Source: Allobacillus halotolerans (GTDB lineage Bacteria; Bacillota; Bacilli; Bacillales; Alkalibacillaceae). Taken from it: 64,000 nt of DNA. The stretch lies in the NCBI RefSeq assembly GCF_018967645.1, contig NZ_JAHLZF010000012.1, positions 30,473 to 94,472 on the forward strand, in the 5' to 3' direction. This document shows positions 21,044 to 29,830 of this stretch, in pieces. Position numbers and translations under genes: made by a program. Each line of letters starts with the position of its first letter. Positions within the stretch are counted from its first letter, which is position 1. Below the pieces are notes generated by a model. The model worked only from the letters and a program-made list of their open reading frames with translations. It was not told the DNA's origin and made no database searches.

Positions 21044-21837
21044 ATCAATCCTTTATCATTGGTCAATATGTACCAAAGGAATCACCTGTTCATGCGTTAG
21101 ATGCACGTACCAAATTAGTGATCGTATTTTTTTACGTCCTCGTGACCTTTTCTGCTGAGACATTGAGTAGCTACTTGATCTTATTTCTCTTTGCTGCATT
21201 TGGCGCGGTTATGTCTCGCGTACACCCTTTATTTATCGTGAAAGGCTTGCGTCCGATATGGTTTATCATCATATTGACGTTTATCTTACACTTATTCATA
21301 CAACGCCAGGGAGAGGTATTATTCTCGATTTTCGGATATGCGATTTACGACCAAGCGGTTATCCAAGCAGCAATCATATCATCCCGGTTATTTTTACTTA
21401 TATTAATGACGTCACTGTTAACGTTAACAACGACACCAATTTCGATTACTGATGCGGTTGAAACATTACTGAAACCGTTAAAATCCATTAAATTACCTAT
21501 TCATGAATTAGCCTTAATGATGTCCATCTCCTTACGCTTCATTCCAACATTGATCGAAGAAACGGACAAAATTTCGAAAGCGCAAGCATCTCGCGGTATT
21601 GATTTTCGTACTGGAAAGTGGCGTGACCGATTGAAGGCGATCTTTGCTTTGCTGATTCCGCTGTTTATCAGTGCCTTTAAACGAGCGGAAGACTTAGCTA
21701 TGGCTATGGAAGCAAGAGGATACAGAGGAGATTATGGGAGAACGAAATTCCGTGAATTGAAATTTACGTCGCTTGATTTAATCGTTTTTCTATTGTTTAT
21801 CATCATCGTTATTGGATTCTTTTATTTCAATGGTTAA
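21040..21837 (+). CDS. ecfT: ECF transporter transmembrane subunit EcfT
   Basis: Membrane scaffold that couples the two ATPases to an S component. The 265 residues show about six hydrophobic segments and the two coupling-helix motifs typical of EcfT, the A-R-G type SRGIDFRTG (around residues 184-193) and EARGYRGD (around 225-233). No substrate-binding S component is encoded nearby, as expected for the shared group II module. Confidence 0.96.
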   Translation: MNQSFIIGQYVPKESPVHALDARTKLVIVFFYVLVTFSAETLSSYLILFLFAAFGAVMSRVHPLFIVKGLRPIWFIIILTFILHLFIQRQGEVLFSIFGYAIYDQAVIQAAIISSRLFLLILMTSLLTLTTTPISITDAVETLLKPLKSIKLPIHELALMMSISLRFIPTLIEETDKISKAQASRGIDFRTGKWRDRLKAIFALLIPLFISAFKRAEDLAMAMEARGYRGDYGRTKFRELKFTSLDLIVFLLFIIIVIGFFYFNG

Positions 21838-21945
21838 AAGCGATTAAAAGAACATTCAGCTTATGACGGTACCTTCTTAATGGAATATTTCTATTACCAA
21901 AACCTTCTCACTCAAGATGCTCAACTTAATAAAGGAGAATGTTCT

Positions 21946-22683
21946 GTGCAACGATTAAAAGTAAATATTGCTTATGATGGAACTGGATTTGCTGGTTTCC
22001 AGGTACAAGTAAAAAAGAGAACGATTCAACTGGAGATTGAAAAAGCATTGGAAAAGATTCACCGCCAGCCGGTTCGGATTTTCGCATCAGGCCGGACGGA
22101 CTCTGGTGTCCATGCAAGAAGCCAATTCATTCATTTCGATACGGAACTAGAGCTTTCCGAACAAAATTGGGAAAATGCCCTTCGTACGACGTTTCCCGAC
22201 GATATAACTGTCAAAAATGTTGAGAAGGTATCGAGTGACTTTCATGCTCGAAAAAACGCACGAGATAAAACGTACCGTTATTTTATCCGCAACACATCAG
22301 CCATAGATATTTTCATGAGGAATTTCGAATGGCATGTACCACAGAAATTGGATATCCAGAAGATGAAGGAAGCGGCTCTTCAAATCGAAGGCACGCATGA
22401 TTTTACCCCGTTTTCTGCCTCTAAATCAAACGTCAAAGGCGATAAGACACGAACCGTGCATCATATACAACTTTTTGAAGAAGATGGTCGTCTGATGGTT
22501 GAGGTCAAAGGTAATGGGTTCTTGACCCATATGGTACGCATCATCGTCGGTACGCTGGTGGATATCGGACTAGGGAAAAAGGATTTAGATTGTATCGAAA
22601 AGGCATTTCAATCGAAAGATCGTAGACTTCTCGGCAGAACTTCACCGGGAAAGGGATTATTTTTATGGGAAGTGACGTATTAA
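21946..22683 (+). CDS. truA: tRNA pseudouridine(38-40) synthase TruA
   Basis: Converts uridines 38, 39 and 40 in the tRNA anticodon arm to pseudouridine. The 245 residues start MQRLKVNIAYDGTGFAGFQ and contain the catalytic aspartate in GRTDSGVHA and the FLTHMVRIIVGTLV motif. The start is GTG at 21946, 8 bases after AAAGGAG; the frame extends to 21880 but that part lacks a ribosome binding site. It follows ecfT, the usual order. Confidence 0.96.
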   Translation: MQRLKVNIAYDGTGFAGFQVQVKKRTIQLEIEKALEKIHRQPVRIFASGRTDSGVHARSQFIHFDTELELSEQNWENALRTTFPDDITVKNVEKVSSDFHARKNARDKTYRYFIRNTSAIDIFMRNFEWHVPQKLDIQKMKEAALQIEGTHDFTPFSASKSNVKGDKTRTVHHIQLFEEDGRLMVEVKGNGFLTHMVRIIVGTLVDIGLGKKDLDCIEKAFQSKDRRLLGRTSPGKGLFLWEVTY

Positions 22684-22869
22684 GCATGTAAACAATATTT
22701 TTGCTTAAACATTATTTTTATTGACGGTATCAATATTTGGAAAACACCAATGATAAATTAAGAATTTATCAAGTTCCCCATGCTATGATGTACACATCAA
22801 TGTCTGGGTGAGCATACAGAACAAATCATCAAACAAATCAAACGGCTGGAAAATCTGGAGGGACTTAGG

Positions 22870-24165
22870 ATGATCGAACGTTATACAAGAGAAGAAATGG
22901 GAAAAATCTGGGCGGAAGAGAATCGATTTAAGGCTTGGTTGGAAGTAGAGATTCTAGCTTGTGAAGCTTGGGCTGAATTAGGCGTCATTCCCAAAGCAGA
23001 TGTACAGAAAATACGTGAAAATGCTGATTTTGATATCGAGCGGATTCAAGAAATTGAAGCGGAAACTCGGCATGATGTTGTCGCATTCACCCGGGCAGTT
23101 TCTGAAACGTTAGGAGAAGAGAAGAAATGGGTTCATTATGGATTGACTTCTACGGATGTGGTAGATACGGCTCTTTCCTATCAAATCCGGCAAGCTAATG
23201 AAATAATTCGCAAAGACTTAAACAAGTTTGTTGAGGTGTTGGCTGAAAAAGCGAAGGCCCATAAGCATACCATTATGATGGGAAGAACGCATGGGGTTCA
23301 TGCAGAACCTACGACATTCGGTTTAAAGTTGGCGCTTTGGTATGAAGAGATGAAGCGGAATGTCAAACGGTTTGAAGATGCAGCTGAAGGAATTGAATTC
23401 GGAAAACTTTCCGGAGCTGTCGGTACGTATGCGAATATCGATCCATTTGTTGAACAGTATGTATGTGAAAAGTTAGGTATTCAGCCAGCACCGATTTCTA
23501 CACAAACTTTGCAGCGTGATCGTCATGCTCATTACATCGCGACACTTTCCTTGATTGCAACTTCAATTGAAAAGATGGCTGTGGAGATTCGTGGCTTGCA
23601 AAAAAGCGAAACGCGGGAAGTGGAAGAGTTTTTTGCAAAAGGGCAAAAAGGTTCGTCTGCTATGCCGCATAAACGAAATCCAATTGGCTCTGAGAATATG
23701 ACAGGAATGGCACGTGTGCTTCGCGGTTATATGCAGACTGCTTATGAAAACGTTCCACTTTGGCACGAACGGGATATTTCACACTCCTCTGCCGAACGGG
23801 TCATTCTCCCGGATGCAACGATTGCTTTGAATTATATGTTGAATCGTTTCACGACAATCGTCGAAAAGTTAACCGTTTTTGAAGAGAATATGCGTTCCAA
23901 TATGGATAAAACGTTTGGATTAATCTTTTCTCAACGAGTATTATTGTCCTTGATCGATAAAGGATATGCCCGTGAAAAAGCCTATGATTTAGTTCAGCCT
24001 TTGGCCATGCAGGCATGGGAAGAAGGAACATCTTTTATTGATTTGGTGAAAGAGAATGAGGAAATTCAATCGTTACTTTCCCAAGAAGAATTGGATGATT
24101 GTTTTGACCCGACCTATCACTTGAAAAATGTAGATATGATTTTCGAACGTCTCGGTTTGGAATAA
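22870..24165 (+). CDS. purB: Adenylosuccinate lyase
   Basis: PurB releases fumarate twice in purine synthesis, from SAICAR and from adenylosuccinate. The 431 residues match the family length, with TSTDVVDTA, the TQTLQRDRH segment and the superfamily signature [16 protein letters not shown] (around residue 260). CTGGAGGGA precedes the ATG. In B. subtilis purB lies inside the large pur operon; here it sits between truA and rplM. I looked for a purine riboswitch in the 186 bases upstream and found none; a short palindrome TATTGA/TCAATA is present at about 22718-22734. Confidence 0.97.
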   Translation: MIERYTREEMGKIWAEENRFKAWLEVEILACEAWAELGVIPKADVQKIRENADFDIERIQEIEAETRHDVVAFTRAVSETLGEEKKWVHYGLTSTDVVDTALSYQIRQANEIIRKDLNKFVEVLAEKAKAHKHTIMMGRTHGVHAEPTTFGLKLALWYEEMKRNVKRFEDAAEGIEFGKLSGAVGTYANIDPFVEQYVCEKLGIQPAPISTQTLQRDRHAHYIATLSLIATSIEKMAVEIRGLQKSETREVEEFFAKGQKGSSAMPHKRNPIGSENMTGMARVLRGYMQTAYENVPLWHERDISHSSAERVILPDATIALNYMLNRFTTIVEKLTVFEENMRSNMDKTFGLIFSQRVLLSLIDKGYAREKAYDLVQPLAMQAWEEGTSFIDLVKENEEIQSLLSQEELDDCFDPTYHLKNVDMIFERLGLE

Positions 24166-24303
24166 AAGAAGTTCATGATGAGGAAAAGCGAGCGGTTGTA
24201 TGAAGAGAAAGGTATTCATTGAACCTTCCAGTTATCGAAAAATCACAAGAGATTTAGCAATTACTTTGTAGAAAAAACCTAAAGTAATGGAAGGGTGACT
24301 AAC

Positions 24304-25836
24304 TTGGGCATAAAACAACGTGCATTAATCAGCGTTTCGGATAAAGAGGGGATCATTGACTTTGCGAATCAACTCGTCAATTCAGGAGTTGAAATTGTGT
24401 CCACTGGTGGAACAAAAAAAGCACTTCAGGAAGCGGATATTCCGGTCATTTCAGTCGAAGATGTCACAGGCTTCCCAGAAATTTTGGATGGAAGAGTCAA
24501 AACGCTTCACCCAAATGTGCATGCTGGACTCTTGGCGAAACGAAATGAAGGGGAGCATATACAACAAATCGAAGAACAAGGAATCACGCCAATCGATTTA
24601 TTGGTCGTCAATCTGTATCCATTTAAAGAGACGATTGCTCGAAATGAGAGGACATTTGAAGAGTCCATAGAGAATATTGATATTGGTGGACCTGCGATGC
24701 TGCGGGCAGCTGCAAAAAACCATCAAGACGTAACGGTTGTTGTGGATCCTCAGGATTATAACCGAGTTGCTGAATCAATTGAAAAGGGATTAACTACCGA
24801 ACTCAAAACTGAACTAGCTGCAAAAGTTTTTCGTCATACAGCTCACTACGATGCTTTAATCGCCGAATACCTGACAAAACAAACAGGTGATTCATTCCCT
24901 GAAACACAGACGTTTACATATGAACGGAAGGAACAATTAAGGTATGGCGAAAATCCTCACCAGCAGGCTGCTTTTTATACTCATCCTTTAGCCGGGGATC
25001 GAACGCTCGCAAATGCCGAACAATTACATGGAAAGCCTTTATCTTACAACAACATTCAAGATGGCAATGCAGCCCTAGAAGTAATCGCCGAATTTGATGA
25101 GCCTGCAGCGGTTGCCATTAAGCATATGAATCCTTGTGGAGTGGGAGTAGGTGATACGGCATATGATGCTTATATGCGTGCTTATGAAGCAGACCCGGTA
25201 TCCATTTTTGGTGGAATTGTTGCCATCAACCAGCCTGTTGAGAAAGATGTAGCTGAAAAATTAAAAGAAATATTTTTGGAAATTATTATCGCACCCGATT
25301 TTTCACAGGAAGCACTGGAAATACTTACGCAAAAGAAAAATATCCGATTGCTCAAGCTACCTTTTGATCAGCGCCCAAAGGAAAAGAAGGTGACATCCGT
25401 TGCTGGAGGTGTCTTAATTCAGGAGGAAGACCGACTGGAAGTTCATCCTGCAGATTGGACAGTAATAACCGAGAGAGAACCATCCGAATCAGAGTGGAAA
25501 GACTTAACGTTTGCGTGGAAAATCGCCAAGCATGTGAAATCGAACGCCATTTTGCTGGCGAAGGATGAAAAGACCGTCGGCGTCGGAGCAGGGCAAATGA
25601 ACCGAGTGGGTGCTGCTAAAATCGCGATTGAACAAGCGGGTGAAGCGGCAAAAGGTGCGGTCATGGCATCTGATGCTTTTTTCCCAATGTCGGATACTGT
25701 AGAAGCAGCACAGTCGGCAGGAATCAAGACGATTATCCAACCAGGTGGCTCGATTCGTGATGAAGACTCTATTCAAAAATGTAATGAGTTCGGAATTGCG
25801 ATGGTCTTTACGGGCAATCGCCACTTTAAACATTAA
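24304..25836 (+). CDS. purH: Bifunctional AICAR transformylase / IMP cyclohydrolase
   Basis: Catalyses the last two steps to IMP. The roughly 510-residue product has the N-terminal IMP cyclohydrolase domain (ALISVSDKEGII, STGGTKKAL, DGRVKTLHPNVHAGLLA) and the C-terminal transformylase with the KHMNPCG lysine-histidine motif and the C-terminal FPMSDTVEAA region. I prefer the TTG at 24304 (MGIKQRALIS) behind GGAAGGGTGA; a GTG at 24295 overlaps that site. It lies 138 bases after purB. Confidence 0.96.
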   Translation: MGIKQRALISVSDKEGIIDFANQLVNSGVEIVSTGGTKKALQEADIPVISVEDVTGFPEILDGRVKTLHPNVHAGLLAKRNEGEHIQQIEEQGITPIDLLVVNLYPFKETIARNERTFEESIENIDIGGPAMLRAAAKNHQDVTVVVDPQDYNRVAESIEKGLTTELKTELAAKVFRHTAHYDALIAEYLTKQTGDSFPETQTFTYERKEQLRYGENPHQQAAFYTHPLAGDRTLANAEQLHGKPLSYNNIQDGNAALEVIAEFDEPAAVAIKHMNPCGVGVGDTAYDAYMRAYEADPVSIFGGIVAINQPVEKDVAEKLKEIFLEIIIAPDFSQEALEILTQKKNIRLLKLPFDQRPKEKKVTSVAGGVLIQEEDRLEVHPADWTVITEREPSESEWKDLTFAWKIAKHVKSNAILLAKDEKTVGVGAGQMNRVGAAKIAIEQAGEAAKGAVMASDAFFPMSDTVEAAQSAGIKTIIQPGGSIRDEDSIQKCNEFGIAMVFTGNRHFKH

Positions 25837-25939
25837 ACCAAAACAATTGAATCCTGGTGACTGGCGTTGACTATGGTCATTGCAACCCGAGTTTAACCGT
25901 TGAAAAATGAATGAAGATGAAGATAAACCAATATATGAC

Positions 25940-25967
25940 TTGACAAAGATGCCATAGGTATTATAAT
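25940..25967 (+). promoter_or_regulatory. Promoter of rplM-rpsI
   Basis: TTGACA (25940-25945) and TATAAT (25962-25967) with a 16-base spacer. An inverted repeat ATGCCATAG (25949-25957) / CTATGGCAT (25973-25981) straddles the -10, so the -10 lies in the loop. Confidence 0.8.
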
Positions 25968-25974
25968 ATATGCT

Positions 25975-26058
25975 ATGGCATTTTATCATAACCACGTAAT
26001 AGCCCCGGAAAACTATTCGTGTTAGATAAATTGAAAAACGTAAAATAAACGGATTGAA
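25975..26058 (+). promoter_or_regulatory. L13-type ribosomal protein leader
   Basis: The 5' untranslated region between the promoter and rplM has CACG (25993-25996) pairing with CGTG around the conserved-looking AATAGCCCCGGAAAACTATT, and outer TTTATC/GATAAA pairing. This matches what I remember of the L13 leader, thought to bind L13 and repress rplM-rpsI in Firmicutes. Identification is from memory and hand folding. Confidence 0.65.
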
Positions 26059-26076
26059 ATATAGGAGGGAAAACAC

Positions 26077-26514
26077 ATGCGCACAACTTTCATGGCAAAT
26101 GAAAACAATGTTGAGCGTAAGTGGTATGTGGTAGACGCAGAAGGACAAACACTTGGCCGTCTTTCTACAGAAGTAGCTAGCCTACTTCGCGGAAAACACA
26201 AACCAACATACACGCCACATGTCGATACTGGCGATCACGTCATTATCATTAACGCAGAAAAGATTCATTTAACTGGTAACAAATTAGACGATAAAATTTA
26301 TTACCGTCACTCAAATCACCCAGGTGGTTTGAAATCACGTACAGCAAACGAAATGCGTACGAAATACCCTGAACAAATGTTAGAAATAGCTGTTAAAGGA
26401 ATGCTTCCTAAAAACAAGCTAGGACGTAAAATGATCAAAAAATTAAACGTTTATCGCGGTGCAGAGCATAAGCATCAAGCACAGCAGCCAGAAGTTTACG
26501 AACTTCGCGGGTAA
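26077..26514 (+). CDS. rplM: 50S ribosomal protein L13
   Basis: L13 is an early-assembly 50S protein. The 145-residue product starts [20 protein letters not shown] and has the conserved [19 protein letters not shown] and [14 protein letters not shown] segments. A GGAGGG site precedes the ATG. Paired with rpsI, 25 bases downstream, probably under feedback control by its leader. Confidence 0.98.
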   Translation: MRTTFMANENNVERKWYVVDAEGQTLGRLSTEVASLLRGKHKPTYTPHVDTGDHVIIINAEKIHLTGNKLDDKIYYRHSNHPGGLKSRTANEMRTKYPEQMLEIAVKGMLPKNKLGRKMIKKLNVYRGAEHKHQAQQPEVYELRG

Positions 26515-26539
26515 TTGAAAAAAAGGAGGTTAATCAATC

Positions 26540-26932
26540 GTGGCACAAGTACAATACTACGGAACTGGCCGTCGTAAAAGATCAGTCGCTCGTGTTCGCC
26601 TTGTTCCAGGTAACGGAACAGTAACGGTCAACAATGTCGACTCTAAAGAATATTTCCCACATGAAACTTTACGTTTAATCATTAACCAACCACTTGAAGC
26701 AACTGAAAACGTAGGTAACTACGATGTATTAGTAAACGTCAATGGTGGTGGATTCACAGGTCAAGCAGGAGCAATCCGTCACGGAATCGCTCGTGCATTG
26801 CTTGAAGCAGACCCTGAATACCGTAAAGTATTGAAGAGTGAAGGACTACTAACACGTGACGCACGTGAAAAAGAACGTAAGAAATACGGTCTTAAGAGTG
26901 CTCGTCGTGCACCACAGTTCTCTAAGCGTTAA
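26540..26932 (+). CDS. rpsI: 30S ribosomal protein S9
   Basis: S9 contacts the P-site tRNA with its C-terminal tail. The 130 residues contain [19 protein letters not shown] and end with the conserved [12 protein letters not shown], including the terminal Lys-Arg. Start is GTG at 26540 behind AAGGAGGT. Last gene of the backbone before the accessory region. Confidence 0.98.
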   Translation: MAQVQYYGTGRRKRSVARVRLVPGNGTVTVNNVDSKEYFPHETLRLIINQPLEATENVGNYDVLVNVNGGGFTGQAGAIRHGIARALLEADPEYRKVLKSEGLLTRDAREKERKKYGLKSARRAPQFSKR

Positions 26933-26948
26933 GTTTGATTATACACCT

Positions 26949-26985
26949 AAAACTCCCAGTCATAATGACTTGGGAGTTTTTTTGT
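26949..26985 (+). terminator. rpsI terminator (repeat copy 1)
   Basis: AACTCCCA (26951-26958) pairs with TGGGAGTT (26971-26978), with an inner GTCA/TGAC helix, followed by a run of seven T. The surrounding 42 bases (26941-26982) recur at 41053-41094 with two mismatches, and 30 bases recur at 32675-32704 with two mismatches. Confidence 0.95.
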
Positions 26986-27092
26986 TTTTATAGCGACATT
27001 GCATAAAGTAGTAGATAACACTAACCATTAAACTCGATTTGTTTTTCAATAGGTCTAGTGCCAATTAAATATTTAAAGGGGGATTATTTCCG

Positions 27093-27638
27093 GTGGGAAC
27101 CATAACTGATGCAATAGCTTTTTCAGATTGGATACAAATACTATCCATCATTGCAACAACGATAATTTCAATTGTTTCGGTTATCATCGCTACTAAATCA
27201 TTACGACTCACAAAGAAATCAATAGAAGATGCAAATAGACCCTATATTGGTTGCTTTGTTGAAATGATAGAAGTTGGACACTTTCAAAAATATTTTGTAA
27301 TAAAAAACTTTGGAAAAACACCTGCAACAATAGTAGATATTAAATTTAATAAGGAAATTAAAGGATTAGGAAGGGAAGGTAAGCTGGATTCAGTAAAAAA
27401 TGCCTTAATTGCACCTAATCAAAAGTTTATTACTGCAGTAAATGTAAAAGAGATCGAAGATCTCATTGTAACAATTGTTTATGAAGATATGAATAACCAA
27501 ACCACTGAGCAATCCTTTAACTTAAATTTAGGTTTTACTTCGGATTTATTATATAAAACATCAGATGATTCAAGATTAACGAATGATATGAATGCATTAA
27601 GAAATGTTTTACACCAACTTACAAAGAGAGGAATTTAA
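27093..27638 (+). CDS. Small membrane-anchored protein, unknown function
   Basis: The 181-residue product has one N-terminal hydrophobic helix (about residues 12-36, IQILSIIATTIISIVSVIIA), a short polar linker (TKSLRLTKKSIEDANRPYI) and a soluble beta-rich part that reads like an Ig-type fold (FVIKNFGKTPATIVDIKF). I recognise the general pattern of accessory proteins with such NRPYI...KNFGKTPA segments but no named family. Start is GTG behind AAAGGGGGA. It lies 240 bases before a type III restriction system and is AT-rich like it, so it probably arrived with it. A defence role is speculation. Confidence 0.75.
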   Translation: MGTITDAIAFSDWIQILSIIATTIISIVSVIIATKSLRLTKKSIEDANRPYIGCFVEMIEVGHFQKYFVIKNFGKTPATIVDIKFNKEIKGLGREGKLDSVKNALIAPNQKFITAVNVKEIEDLIVTIVYEDMNNQTTEQSFNLNLGFTSDLLYKTSDDSRLTNDMNALRNVLHQLTKRGI

Positions 27639-27878
27639 CTTTATTAATCAAGATAGCGCCAATAAAGGTAAATATAGTCCTATAATATATATAAAAGGCT
27701 CATTATGTCGAAAACCTATGTACTTTGAATTCATCAGTATATTGGTTTTTGTCTTGGTCTTGGGAAATTTGTCCTATTAAACTTCATGATTTATGAAGAA
27801 AATATTTTATGTGATAATATAATAAGTGGATATTATAACAAGCTCGATGATTAAAATATTATAAGGACTGATTTTGGA

Positions 27879-29828
27879 ATGAAAACTAAAATTAATGAAG
27901 CAATTAAACACGTTTTGCAGCAATTTGGTAACAAGTATTTTATAGGTGAAGCATTAAATAAGAACAAAGTTATTCAAGATTTAGATACATATGATAAAGA
28001 TTTACTTGAAGCATTTATTTCGGATGAAATACTAAAGAGCAACTTTACAATTGATATTGCAGGGAATCTTGTCTTACAAACAAATAAACTCATTGAATTA
28101 TTCGAAACGGACGAATACTGGCAAGACTCGTATACAAAATACTCAAAGAAAATCGGGTTAGCAGCGGGTGGAAAATTTATCGATGAATCGACAGATGTTG
28201 TATTAGATTTCCCTTATAAAGATACGGTGTTGAAAGCAAGTATGAGTAAAGAAGATACAGATAAAGGTGACTTACGCCCAGATGAGCCATTTTTGAACAA
28301 AGTTATTTCAAAGGAAGAAATTGATGTTCTATTAGACAAGAAGATTTTAGTGAATGCGAGAAAGTATGATGAAAATGGTGTATATGAAGTAGGTAGTTTC
28401 AGTGAGAAAGATAATTTAATTATAAAAGGGAATAACTTACTGGCATTACATACGCTAAAGGAAAGGTATGCAAGAAAAGTTAAACTCGTATATATTGATC
28501 CTCCATATAACACAGGTAATGATAGTTTTAGGTACAATGATCATTTTAATCATTCAACTTGGTTAACATTTATGAAGAATAGATTAGATATTGTTAAAGA
28601 TTTTATGAGTCAAGACGGTGTTATTTTTGTTCATTGTGACAATAATGAACAATCCTATTTAAAGGTTTTGATGGATGAAGTCTTTGGGCACGAGCAATTC
28701 ATTGAAACAATAACGGTTGTTAATAATCCTCGTGGACGTGATTACGGAGGTATAGCAAATATGCATGAATTTATTCATGTCTATGCTAAATCCAAAGATG
28801 ATTACAATATATATAGGATTACTGATTTAGATAAAAAGTTCCCTTACTCAGATGAGATAAGTGGTTATGAAATAAGAGAACTTAGAAATAGAAATACTGC
28901 ATTTCATATCGATAACCGTCCTAACTTGCATTATCCTTTTTATGTTAACCCCAATAAAGAATTAGATAATGGGTTTTTAGAACTATCTTTAGAACCTAAA
29001 GAGGGTTTTGTAGAAGTCTATCCCGCTGAATCAATGGGAATAAAAACTGTTTGGCGTTGGGGAAAAGAAAAATCATTGCAAAATTTAAATATTAATGTAG
29101 TAGGTAAAGCAATGAGCGAATCTGGTAGATATATGATTGTTGAAAAATATCGTAATAATTCTCAAATGGCAAGGTCGGTGTGGAATGACAAATCGGTCAA
29201 TTCTGAAAGAGGTACAGTGCATCTTAGAGAGTTATTTGGCAAAAAAGTATTCTCTTTCCCAAAACCAGAGGACCTATTACATAGAATTTTAAGCATAGCT
29301 ACGAAAGAAAATGATCTAGTACTTGATTTCTTTATGGGATCGGCCACTACCCAAGCAGTTTCTCATAAAATGAATCGAAAATATATCGGAATTGAGCAAA
29401 TGGATTATTTAAATGAAGTATCTGTACCACGTTTACAGAAAGTGATTGAAGGTGAACAAGGTGGTGTATCCCGGCATAGTGATGTAAATTGGCAAGGTGG
29501 CGGCAGTTTTGTCTATGCTGAATTAATGGAAAAAAACCGTGGTTTTTTAACTGCTACTATAAATGCGAAAACACAATCAGAATTACAGCAAGTATTCGAT
29601 TTCATGCTAGATGAAGCAGAAATTGACTTTCGTGTTGATTTAGAAGCAGTAAAAGACACCCTACATGAACTGCCATTCGAAGATCAAAAGAAAACTCTCT
29701 TTAAAATCATCGACAAAAACCAACTCTATTATAATTATTCAGAGATCGACGATGCAAATGTCCGTGATTTGATTTCCGATGACGACTACTCATTCAATAA
29801 ACACTTTTATGATGATGGGAGCGAGTAA
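27879..29828 (+). CDS. Type III restriction-modification methyltransferase (Mod)
   Basis: Mod recognises the target sequence and methylates adenine (N6) on one strand; it also provides DNA recognition for the restriction complex. The 649-residue product has the amino-methyltransferase catalytic motif DPPYNTG (residues 207-213) before the SAM-binding DFFMGSATT (residues 483-491), the beta-class order typical of Mod. The segment between them is the target recognition region. The N-terminal 150 residues are helical. Start ATG has only AAGGA 12 bases upstream. Two bases separate it from res. No simple-sequence repeat that would give phase variation is visible. Confidence 0.94.
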   Translation: MKTKINEAIKHVLQQFGNKYFIGEALNKNKVIQDLDTYDKDLLEAFISDEILKSNFTIDIAGNLVLQTNKLIELFETDEYWQDSYTKYSKKIGLAAGGKFIDESTDVVLDFPYKDTVLKASMSKEDTDKGDLRPDEPFLNKVISKEEIDVLLDKKILVNARKYDENGVYEVGSFSEKDNLIIKGNNLLALHTLKERYARKVKLVYIDPPYNTGNDSFRYNDHFNHSTWLTFMKNRLDIVKDFMSQDGVIFVHCDNNEQSYLKVLMDEVFGHEQFIETITVVNNPRGRDYGGIANMHEFIHVYAKSKDDYNIYRITDLDKKFPYSDEISGYEIRELRNRNTAFHIDNRPNLHYPFYVNPNKELDNGFLELSLEPKEGFVEVYPAESMGIKTVWRWGKEKSLQNLNINVVGKAMSESGRYMIVEKYRNNSQMARSVWNDKSVNSERGTVHLRELFGKKVFSFPKPEDLLHRILSIATKENDLVLDFFMGSATTQAVSHKMNRKYIGIEQMDYLNEVSVPRLQKVIEGEQGGVSRHSDVNWQGGGSFVYAELMEKNRGFLTATINAKTQSELQQVFDFMLDEAEIDFRVDLEAVKDTLHELPFEDQKKTLFKIIDKNQLYYNYSEIDDANVRDLISDDDYSFNKHFYDDGSE

Positions 29829-29830
29829 GC

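Noticed and set aside
22684..22869. Purine riboswitch before purB
   Set aside because: I looked for the conserved loop sequences of the xpt-pbuX type aptamer and did not find them; only a short palindrome is present.
25504..26148. Minus-strand frame of about 214 codons over purH and rplM
   Set aside because: It overlaps two certain genes and the rplM promoter, with Cys/Phe/Ser-rich shadow composition.
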